Below, piece after piece: positions 23,287-28,467 of a DNA stretch of 28,467 bases. Each line of letters starts with the position of its first letter. Position 1 is the first letter of the stretch. The notes under the pieces were generated by a model. The model was not told the origin of the DNA. It worked only from the letters and a program-made list of their open reading frames with translations, and made no database searches. The stretch spans positions 1 to 28,467 of IMG/VR virus record IMGVR_UViG_3300024346_010786, one strand, 5' to 3'. This DNA comes from a virus. The translations under genes and the position numbers were made by a program.

Positions 23287-24488
23287 TGCATGATGTATTA
23301 ATTATAGCAAATGTAAAAGATTACAGCTACGCTCTTCTGCCTTATTTCCTTAAATACAAAATTAAGGAAGAGGATGAGAGTGTAGCTGAACCTTTCTATA
23401 TAGGAAAGATAGATAAAGCCGCAGTTACTGGGGTTTTTTCGTTTATATATAATGGTATAAATATTACCATAAAGTTTGAAGAACATATTGATTATAGTCG
23501 TGTTGGAATCAGAGAGCATATAAAAAATATATCTAAAAATTATGATAAAATTTTTGTACTAATAGAATATAATAGTAGAAATTTAGATATTGAATCATTT
23601 AATAATGTTGAAATTTTATATTTTAAAGTAGATGAAAATTACCATGAATCTCAATCATATATTGAAGATTTTTTATCAAAATTTAGAATAATATCAAGCG
23701 CATCTATAAATTTTAAACATTTAAACTTTTATCACGAACCAATAATAAATTTATTTGCATTTTATTATCAATTTGGTTTTAATCATGTATCTTTTAATAA
23801 ATTAAATGTAGATAAGCAAAATTTAATGGGGTTATATTATATTCCAAAATATAAAAATGTTAGGGATATAATGTATAACGAGATGTGTGATATATTTAAA
23901 AATAATGAATTGGATTCGCCAACTATATATGATACAAACGTAGATAAACCACAATTAATTGCAAAATATTTAGAATTAAATAATGGAAATTGGGGATTGA
24001 ATCATGCAGCAATGTATTCGGATTATTTATCATCAGTTTGTGCATTTATCTTTGATACATTAAATCATGTATCTGTTCAAGGACCAGCTGATGGAACAAA
24101 CAGATATTATATAAATGAGAAAGCTTTGAAAGCTATACTGTTTTCAAAATTAAATATTCCATTTATAATAGATACAAATCCACATAATCTACATATATTA
24201 AATGATTTAGGATTTTGGTTTTTAAATTCAGAATTTCATACATTTGACAAAACAAAAACAGAATCTCAAATGATTAAAGAAACTAGAGATTCAATTATAA
24301 AATCAATAGATTATCTTATTGATATTTATAAAAAGAATGATTGTAATTTAAACGATACACATACTGAATTGGTTAAATTATATGAATCAAAAATGCAAAA
24401 CAATTATAACACATTCATAAAATATTTATCAGAGCCAAAAGATGGTGATAAATTATTAAATTTTATTTTATATGGAAACGGAAATTAA
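23286..24488 (+). CDS. Large protein of unknown function with glycosyltransferase-like C-terminal part
   Basis: A 400-residue, very AT-rich and Asn/Tyr-rich protein. The first third has a beta-alpha start (MHDVLIIANVKDYSYALLPYFLKYKI). The last third has YINEKALKAILFSKLNIPFIIDTNPHNLHILNDLGFWF (about residues 276-313), matching a pattern (EKTxKPIxFxxPFIxxGxPxxLxxLRxLGF) that I know from phage and giant-virus proteins of the glycosyltransferase type, where the Glu and Lys act at the sugar-nucleotide site. The family is not established, so a sugar transferase is only a possibility. The 5' part of the coding sequence holds a long stem-loop (23324-23388). It overlaps the next gene by 17 bases. Confidence 0.6.
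   Translation: MHDVLIIANVKDYSYALLPYFLKYKIKEEDESVAEPFYIGKIDKAAVTGVFSFIYNGINITIKFEEHIDYSRVGIREHIKNISKNYDKIFVLIEYNSRNLDIESFNNVEILYFKVDENYHESQSYIEDFLSKFRIISSASINFKHLNFYHEPIINLFAFYYQFGFNHVSFNKLNVDKQNLMGLYYIPKYKNVRDIMYNEMCDIFKNNELDSPTIYDTNVDKPQLIAKYLELNNGNWGLNHAAMYSDYLSSVCAFIFDTLNHVSVQGPADGTNRYYINEKALKAILFSKLNIPFIIDTNPHNLHILNDLGFWFLNSEFHTFDKTKTESQMIKETRDSIIKSIDYLIDIYKKNDCNLNDTHTELVKLYESKMQNNYNTFIKYLSEPKDGDKLLNFILYGNGN
23324..23388 (+). other. Long nested stem-loop inside the 23286 gene
   Basis: The outer arms CAGCTACGCTCT (23324-23335) and AGAGTGTAGCTG (23377-23388) pair over 12 bases with one G-U pair; the inner arms TTCCTTAA (23346-23353) and TTAAGGAA (23362-23369) pair perfectly over 8 bases around an 8-base loop. 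Between them CCT (23340-23342) can pair with AGG (23371-23373). The structure lies about 40 bases into the gene and has no T-run, so it may act on translation, processing or attenuation of the operon mRNA. Confidence 0.45.
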
Positions 24489-24732
24489 AGAAGAAAAACA
24501 ATTAGTTCTTAAAAGAGTTCCACCGGGAGATAGATGGATATTCGCTAATGCCAAACCAGGGCATATTCAAGGTGATACGCATCAATCTCTTACCGATGCT
24601 TTGGAAGCTTGGTATCAATATGCAGGTGATACTAATTTTTATATTGAAGCACGTAAAGGAACTGTAGAAATAGTAAAACAAGCGGAAGTAGAAAAACCTG
24701 TAAAACGATTCTCATTATATGGCGAAGACTAA
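24472..24732 (+). CDS. Small protein of unknown function
   Basis: An 86-residue protein without a family I recognise. It has an alternating strand and helix layout: LVLKRVPPGDRWIFANAKPGH, then QSLTDALEAWYQYAGDTNFYIEARKGTVEIV (a helix followed by beta strands), and a charged end. The compact pattern with an Asp/Glu-rich tail is like a small alpha/beta regulator or phage accessory protein. It is translationally coupled to both neighbours, overlapping the large unknown gene by 17 bases and the nucleotidyltransferase by 14. Confidence 0.6.
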   Translation: METEIKEEKQLVLKRVPPGDRWIFANAKPGHIQGDTHQSLTDALEAWYQYAGDTNFYIEARKGTVEIVKQAEVEKPVKRFSLYGED

Positions 24733-25156
24733 AACTTTAGTAATTGCAAGTGGATATTTTAATCCATTACATAAAGGACATATTGAATACTTAAATCAAT
24801 CAAAAAAGCTTGGGGATTTCCTATTTGTAATAGTAAATAATGATTTACAAAGAGAACTCAAAGGTTCAACTGAATTTTTAAAAGAAGATGAACGTATGTT
24901 TATTGTTCAAAATTTAAAATCAGTAAATACAGTGATGATATCAGTAGATAAAACTAGAACGATTCATAATTCAATTGAATTTATTTATAATTGGAGAAGT
25001 TCTGAATTTGATAAAATATTATTTACTAATGGAGGAGACCAACTAACAGCTTCAATTGAAGAAAAAGAAGTATGTGATAAACTTGGTATTAAAATGGTAT
25101 TTGGATTGGGAGATAAAATACAATCATCTTCATGGTTACTAAAAGATAAAAAATGA
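24719..25156 (+). CDS. Cytidylyltransferase-like nucleotidyltransferase (HxGH)
   Basis: A 145-residue nucleotidyltransferase with the HxGH motif at His18-His21 (GYFNPLHKGHIEYL), LGDFLFVIVNND for nucleotide binding, and a C-terminal SSSWLL in the ISSTxx position. The family includes the ADP-heptose-forming domain of HldE, glycerol-3-phosphate cytidylyltransferase (TagD) and FAD synthetase. Given gmhA and the HddA-like kinase in the window, making ADP- or GDP-heptose from heptose 1-phosphate is an attractive role, but CDP-glycerol or another CDP-sugar fits the motifs as well. It overlaps the cupin gene by four bases (ATGA). Confidence 0.8.
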   Translation: MAKTKTLVIASGYFNPLHKGHIEYLNQSKKLGDFLFVIVNNDLQRELKGSTEFLKEDERMFIVQNLKSVNTVMISVDKTRTIHNSIEFIYNWRSSEFDKILFTNGGDQLTASIEEKEVCDKLGIKMVFGLGDKIQSSSWLLKDKK

Positions 25157-25524
25157 TAACAAAACCAAAAAAAGTAGAAAAAAAATGGGGGTATGAATTG
25201 TGGATTCACAACGACCCACAATATTGCGGAAAATTATTAGTTTTTCCAGAATCAGGAAATTATTTTTCCATGCATTACCATATGATTAAAAACGAAACTT
25301 GGTATGTCCAAAGTGGAAGCTTTGAATTTCATTATATTGATACTGAACATGCAAAGCGTGTTAGAAATATAATTAAAACAGGTGATGTTGTTTATATCCA
25401 AAAAGGATTACCACATCAATTAGTTGCAATGGAAGATAATTCAGTAGTATTTGAAGTATCTACTGAACATTTTGATAATGATTCGTATAGAATATATAGA
25501 GAATCTCATTTTGATTTAAAATGA
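25153..25524 (+). CDS. Cupin protein (mannose-6-phosphate isomerase type II-like)
   Basis: A 123-residue single-domain cupin. The opening VEKKWGYELWIHN is that of the isomerase domain of GDP-mannose pyrophosphorylase/phosphomannose isomerase proteins. The metal ligands His41, His43 (HYHMIKNE), Glu48 and His88 (PHQL) are all present, with GDVVYIQKGLPHQL as the second cupin motif. It may isomerise or bind a sugar phosphate feeding the nucleotidyltransferase that it overlaps (ATGA); small cupins of this kind recur in heptose and capsule clusters. The ferredoxin follows with another ATGA overlap. The substrate is not known. Confidence 0.8.
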   Translation: MITKPKKVEKKWGYELWIHNDPQYCGKLLVFPESGNYFSMHYHMIKNETWYVQSGSFEFHYIDTEHAKRVRNIIKTGDVVYIQKGLPHQLVAMEDNSVVFEVSTEHFDNDSYRIYRESHFDLK

Positions 25525-25838
25525 GTTTTATAATTGGTAAAAGTTGCGATGGATGTATAGATACAAGTTGTGTAAATGTATGCCCAGTTGATTGCATAAA
25601 TGGACCAATTATCATAGATGGTAGGGGTAAAGAAGTATTTGCTATGACCGATGAGGAAAAAATCGGTAAACAAATGTATATTAATCCTGATGTTTGTATA
25701 AATTGTGGAGCATGCATTCCTGAATGTCCTGTTGATGCAATTTATAGAGATGAAACAGAAGCTATTTATTTTAATGATGAAGAGTCCATTCAGAAAAATT
25801 ATAAATTCTATGGCCAAACATTTTCTAAAAATTTTTAA
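25521..25838 (+). CDS. Dicluster ferredoxin (FdxA-like), second copy
   Basis: A 105-residue ferredoxin whose nine cysteines fall at exactly the same positions as in the copy at 18875: 9, 12, 17, 21 and 25, then 59, 62, 65 and 69. The first 29 residues are nearly the same in both (SFIIGK, CPVDCI, GP). The linker between clusters and the C-terminal tail differ, so the copies have diverged, perhaps to serve different partners. It is the last gene of the 23080 operon, coupled to the cupin. No oxidoreductase partner lies adjacent. Which copy serves Fe-S assembly and which serves another enzyme cannot be told; the first is next to iscU. Confidence 0.9.
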   Translation: MSFIIGKSCDGCIDTSCVNVCPVDCINGPIIIDGRGKEVFAMTDEEKIGKQMYINPDVCINCGACIPECPVDAIYRDETEAIYFNDEESIQKNYKFYGQTFSKNF

Positions 25839-25847
25839 TATTTATAT
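25835..25847 (+). promoter_or_regulatory. AT-rich element, second copy, possible late promoter
   Basis: Identical to the 13-base TTAATATTTATAT at 13915, overlapping the ferredoxin stop codon, 26 bases before the ATG of the membrane protein. A weak TATATTTA (25843-25850) also lies here, but no TTTG is found at the right distance upstream. The promoter call is tentative. Confidence 0.25.
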
Positions 25848-25873
25848 TTAATTCTAAACAAAAACAAAAAACA

Positions 25874-26131
25874 ATGAGTACATTAGTATTAGTAGTAGTT
25901 ACATTGGCAGTAGCAGGTGCAATTACTTACATCCTTATGAAAAAAGGTACAATCGCAGACGCAAACAACAACAACATTCCAGATGCAATCGAGGAGAAAG
26001 TAGAGGAAGTTAAAGTTGTAGTTAAGAAGGCAAAAGCTAAAGTTGAGAAAGCTAAAGAAGTTGTAGCTGAAGTAAAAAAAGTAGCTGATAAAGTAAAGAA
26101 ACCAGCGGCTAAGAAATCAACAAAAAAGTAA
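25874..26131 (+). CDS. Membrane-anchored Lys/Ala-rich protein with Ca-binding-like loop
   Basis: An 85-residue protein with one N-terminal membrane helix (about residues 2-22, TLVLVVVTLAVAGAITYIL), then a short DANNNNIPDAIEE loop (about residues 29-41) shaped like a thrombospondin-type or EF-hand calcium loop, and a long Lys/Ala/Val-rich helix ending in basic residues. Similar proteins occur in Bacteroidota phages and genomes. The basic helical tail would lie on the side opposite the short N-terminus and could bind DNA or acidic cell-wall polymer. It opens the last gene group, near lysis and structural genes. No function known. Confidence 0.65.
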   Translation: MSTLVLVVVTLAVAGAITYILMKKGTIADANNNNIPDAIEEKVEEVKVVVKKAKAKVEKAKEVVAEVKKVADKVKKPAAKKSTKK

Positions 26132-26156
26132 GAGTAAAGTAAATCGGAAAATAACT

Positions 26157-26288
26157 ATGGCAAAAGCTAAAGGTGGCTCTTCTAATCCTCAAAAGGTTTC
26201 ATTTGGTAAAAAAACAACCGGTAAAGCAAAAAAAGGTTACGGTCCAAAAGAACAAAAACCAAAAAAATATAGAGGACAAGGTAGATAA
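26157..26288 (+). CDS. Very small basic phage protein (NPQKVSFGKK ... YRGQGR)
   Basis: A 43-residue ORF, too short for most gene calls. It starts MAKAKGGSSNPQKVSFGKK and ends KKYRGQGR, with a net charge well above +10. Short proteins with the same NPQK, FGKK and YRGQGR elements recur in phages of Bacteroidota, which together with the clean ATG and stop between two genes makes it a real gene in my view. The Lys/Gly make-up suggests nucleic-acid binding or a small virion or ribosome-associated role. The stop lies two bases before the next ATG. Confidence 0.75.
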   Translation: MAKAKGGSSNPQKVSFGKKTTGKAKKGYGPKEQKPKKYRGQGR

Positions 26289-26290
26289 AA

Positions 26291-27304
26291 ATGATAAAAT
26301 TAAAATCATTATTAAAAGAAGCAGAGGAAGTTGTAAAAAACAAAAAGACTGGTAATGTTTATGTGGTTCAAAGTTTTGACCCAGCTAAACATGATAAACC
26401 ATCTCCCGCTGATATCCAAAAAGCTAAACAAGCTAATGGAGGACAACTTCCTAAAGGAGAACCCCAACCAAAACAGGTTCCACAAAATACTGCCCCTCAA
26501 CCCCAAAAAGGACAAAAATTAGGTAGCAATGATTTTAAATCTTCTGCCGAAACTCCCAACGATAGTGGGATGCCAATGTTGAAGGATTTAATGCCTAACG
26601 CAACATTTGATAGAAAACCACTATCAGCAGTAACTCCAATAGAAAGACAACAAATTTCTACTGTTATTGATAAATTAGCAGAATTAGGTAATCAGGCAAA
26701 AAAGAATGGTGAAAAAGCACCTAACTTTAATTTATGCCAGGTTTCAATTCCAGGTACTAACTTATATTGTGATGGTAACAAAGGTATTGAAAGGGGGGAT
26801 ATGCCACAATTCAAAGGAACACCTCAACCAGGTTCACCTGCTGACAAACTTCCAAAGGATGAAAGTGGAGAAGCTGATACCGAAGAATTTTTCAAAGAAA
26901 TGTTGAATAAGCAAGGTATCAAAGTTTCAGAACCAACAGCAGTTCCACCAGACCGCTTAAAAGCAACACAAAGTGAGCTTGTAGGGGTTAAAGTTGCAGG
27001 AATGAGTAAAGTATTAGATGACCCAAATCACCCGGCATACGGAAAGATTACCGCACCTATTTATGTATCCAATGATGGGTACGTTTTAGATGGACATCAC
27101 CGTTGGGCAGCAGTTGTTGCACATAACGCAGCAAATCCAAAAAATCAAATTCCAATGAACGTTAGGGTTATTGATGAACCAATCGAACCATTGGTAAAAC
27201 GTTCAAACGCATTCGCAGAAAAAATGGGTATTAGAGCTAAGAAAGCAGATACAGGCGCAGATGGAGGACCTTCTCCAATAGCATCTCCCGAAAAAAAAAA
27301 GTAG
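26291..27304 (+). CDS. Phage protein with capsid-targeting-like leader and ParB-like (DGHHRWAA) domain
   Basis: A 337-residue protein. The N-terminus MIKLKSLLKEAEEV resembles the short leader (MKxxxxFLxEA) of T4-type internal head proteins, cleaved by the prohead protease. A long Pro/Gln/Lys-rich linker follows (about residues 45-105), then a segment with a Cys pair (NLCQVSIPGTNLYC, about residues 147-160), and a ParB-like domain with YVLDGHHRWAAV (about residues 259-270), the DGHHR motif of ParB/sulfiredoxin-fold domains, some of which bind DNA, hydrolyse nucleotides or bind substrates. The end runs into a 10-A tract (27291-27300) with the slippery A AAA AAG and a TAG stop; a -1 shift would join it to the next gene. 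Function unknown; packaging in the head is inferred. Confidence 0.7.
   Translation: MIKLKSLLKEAEEVVKNKKTGNVYVVQSFDPAKHDKPSPADIQKAKQANGGQLPKGEPQPKQVPQNTAPQPQKGQKLGSNDFKSSAETPNDSGMPMLKDLMPNATFDRKPLSAVTPIERQQISTVIDKLAELGNQAKKNGEKAPNFNLCQVSIPGTNLYCDGNKGIERGDMPQFKGTPQPGSPADKLPKDESGEADTEEFFKEMLNKQGIKVSEPTAVPPDRLKATQSELVGVKVAGMSKVLDDPNHPAYGKITAPIYVSNDGYVLDGHHRWAAVVAHNAANPKNQIPMNVRVIDEPIEPLVKRSNAFAEKMGIRAKKADTGADGGPSPIASPEKKK
27291..27304 (+). other. Candidate -1 frameshift site (A AAA AAG before TAG)
   Basis: In the frame of the upstream gene the last codons are GAA AAA AAA AAG TAG, so the heptamer A AAA AAG sits in the right phase for -1 slippage, as in dnaX, and the stop follows at once. In the -1 frame, reading continues GTA GAA GTG into the downstream gene. 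Ten consecutive A bases also favour transcriptional slippage. Sequencing error in the homopolymer cannot be excluded. Confidence 0.5.
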
Positions 27305-27306
27305 AA

Positions 27307-28095
27307 GTGGCAAGTATTAAAGGAAAAACATCTGGTAAAAAAATACAAACAACTGAATTACCGGGTGGAGGACAAGTATTTGGTACAATTCATAGAAACA
27401 CTAAAATGGTTGATGATATAATTGACCATATAAAAACTACAATACCACAAGAAAAGTGGAAAGATATTGTTTTTGTTGGTGAAGGTGGTTCAACTGGTAA
27501 TAATGGAGAAATTGTATTTCATGATGAAATGAAATATGCAGCACCAAAGTTTAAAGAATTGGGCGCGAGTATTGATACATGGGATGGTGATGAATTAGAT
27601 GTTCATAATGACCAATCCAAATTATATAAAAGGCAGATGGAAAAAACTGGTCTTAACCAATCACAGGTTAATGCTGGTAACTGGGCTAGTATGATTGGAC
27701 AAGGGGAGGGTACTGATACTATGAGTCCAAATGATTATTTGGATAATCTAGGTAAAGAATTTTTACAACAATCAGCTAAAGAAGCAGGATTTCAACCAAT
27801 AGAAAATTGGAATGAACCAACTGATAAAGATATAGATACATTATATAGATTATCATTCCCAGAAGATTATGGTGATAAGGAAACAAAGATAAATGATATT
27901 CAAGTTGCTTTTAATGAAATTAGAGATGAGAATATCATAGATAAAAATAAAGAATTAACTGCACAGGGTAAAATACCTATTATAGTTGCAGGAGAAAGTC
28001 ATGTTGAACTTGTTAAAAATATGATAAGTAAGACATCAAATATATCAGAATTTTCATTAAAATATATTCTCAAATCAATAAATAAAACATATTAA
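27307..28095 (+). CDS. TraB/GumN-like protein, possibly the -1 frame continuation of the previous gene
   Basis: A 262-residue ORF from GTG at 27307, three bases after the previous stop; there is no ATG nearby. Its central and end motifs recall the TraB/PrgY/GumN (Tiki) and ChaN-like superfamily: FVGEGGS near residue 57, IRDENIIDKNKEL (about 208-220) in the place of the family's RDxxM, and PIIVAGESHVELV (about 227-239) in the place of GxGHxxGL. Such proteins are metal-dependent hydrolases or binders, often of unknown role. The weak start and the open -1 frame suggest it may be made as a fusion with the ParB-like-domain protein. Family assignment is tentative. Confidence 0.55.
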   Translation: MASIKGKTSGKKIQTTELPGGGQVFGTIHRNTKMVDDIIDHIKTTIPQEKWKDIVFVGEGGSTGNNGEIVFHDEMKYAAPKFKELGASIDTWDGDELDVHNDQSKLYKRQMEKTGLNQSQVNAGNWASMIGQGEGTDTMSPNDYLDNLGKEFLQQSAKEAGFQPIENWNEPTDKDIDTLYRLSFPEDYGDKETKINDIQVAFNEIRDENIIDKNKELTAQGKIPIIVAGESHVELVKNMISKTSNISEFSLKYILKSINKTY

Positions 28096-28106
28096 ATTCA
28101 AAAATT

Positions 28107-28467
28107 ATGATACTTAAAAAAGGCGATAACAACGAAAATGTTAAGTTAATGCAACAAAAGCTGGGTATTGAACCAGCTGTAACGAACTTTGGACCAAAAA
28201 CTGAAGCAGCTGTAAAAGCTTGGCAAGCAGCAAATGGTTTAACCGCAGATGGTATAGTAGGACCAGCAACTTGGGCAAAGATTATGGGTGAAACAATATC
28301 CGTACCAACACCCGTAGCACCTACTCCAATCGTATCAGTAGGTGGATTAAAATTGGATAAGTTAAAAGGGCATATTCCTGATGCAGTAATCGCAATGATT
28401 CCTGATACGGCAGCTAAGTTCGAAATAAATACTCCATTAAGATTGGCGCATTTCTTAGCACAATGTG
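28107..28467 (+). CDS. Endolysin: peptidoglycan-binding domain plus GH19-like catalytic start (partial)
   Basis: The N-terminal 120 codons of a gene that continues beyond the window. Residues 1-52 form a PG_binding_1 domain (MILKKGDNNENVKLMQQKLG and NGLTADGIVGPATWAKIM). After a Pro/Val-rich linker, LDKLKGHIPDAVIAMIPDTA and EINTPLRLAHFLAQC match the first helices of GH19-type (chitinase-like) muramidases, whose catalytic glutamate would follow at once (the usual AQxxHES) outside the window. It breaks down peptidoglycan at the end of infection. No signal peptide is seen, so it depends on a holin or similar. The start ATG lies 11 bases after the TraB-like gene. Confidence 0.9.
   Translation, partial: MILKKGDNNENVKLMQQKLGIEPAVTNFGPKTEAAVKAWQAANGLTADGIVGPATWAKIMGETISVPTPVAPTPIVSVGGLKLDKLKGHIPDAVIAMIPDTAAKFEINTPLRLAHFLAQC

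Overview
The window reads as part of the genome of a T4-like tailed phage (Caudoviricetes, myovirus type) that infects a Bacteroidota host. I count 45 genes, all on the + strand, packed with TAATG or ATGA overlaps, with no gap longer than about 100 bases and no tRNA, transposon or CRISPR array. The phage assignment rests on a T4-type clamp loader (gp44 and gp62 homologues at the left edge), an endolysin at the right edge, and several small phage-type proteins. The host assignment rests on promoters with the Bacteroidota form (TTTG, a 20-base spacer, then TATATTTG/A), little sign of Shine-Dalgarno sites, strong AT bias, a GroEL that reads like Bacteroidota GroEL, and a DUF4494-like protein.

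Layout. 1-1299: clamp-loader large subunit (partial), a zinc-ribbon protein and the clamp-loader small subunit. 1299-3067: an SGNH-fold protein and a RecB/Cas4-like nuclease with four cysteines placed for an Fe-S cluster. 3095-13214: a long glycan cluster with two GT-B enzymes, seven further glycosyltransferase-like genes, an NAD-dependent sugar epimerase/dehydratase and a methyltransferase. A 2-oxoglutarate oxygenase follows at 13216-13908. 13949-17389: small phage proteins, an Ntn-type hydrolase, a HAD phosphatase, an APS-kinase-like P-loop kinase and a degenerate HNH protein. 17343-20889: a heptose-7-phosphate kinase (GHMP), an iscU-ferredoxin-iscA cassette, phosphoheptose isomerase gmhA and a second SGNH protein. 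21125-23019: a histone-H1-like protein with its own promoter and terminator, then GroEL with its own promoter. 23080-25838: DUF4494-like protein, a large protein with a glycosyltransferase-like tail, a cytidylyltransferase, a cupin and a second ferredoxin. 25874-28467: a membrane-anchored Lys/Ala-rich protein, a 43-residue basic protein, a ParB-like-domain protein and a TraB/GumN-like protein that may be joined by -1 frameshifting, and the start of an endolysin.

How the genes may work together. Two auxiliary themes are interleaved. The first is sugar chemistry: isomerase (GmhA), heptose kinase (HddA-like), nucleotidyltransferase, cupin, SDR epimerase, about ten glycosyltransferase-like genes, a methyltransferase, two SGNH proteins and an APS-kinase-like protein. 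Together these could make and transfer a decorated, possibly heptose-containing glycan; the acceptor (virion protein, phage DNA or host surface) cannot be told from sequence. The second is Fe-S metabolism: the scaffold IscU, the carrier IscA, two ferredoxins and at least one likely Fe-S client (the nuclease). IscA and GmhA overlap by four bases, so the two themes share a transcript.

The points most worth a second look are the phage iscU-fdx-iscA cassette, the partial heptose pathway within the glycan cluster, the palindrome fused to the -33 box of four of five promoters, the A AAA AAG slippery site joining two late genes, and a long stem-loop inside the 23286 gene. All functions are assigned by reading motifs in the translations; no database search was run.
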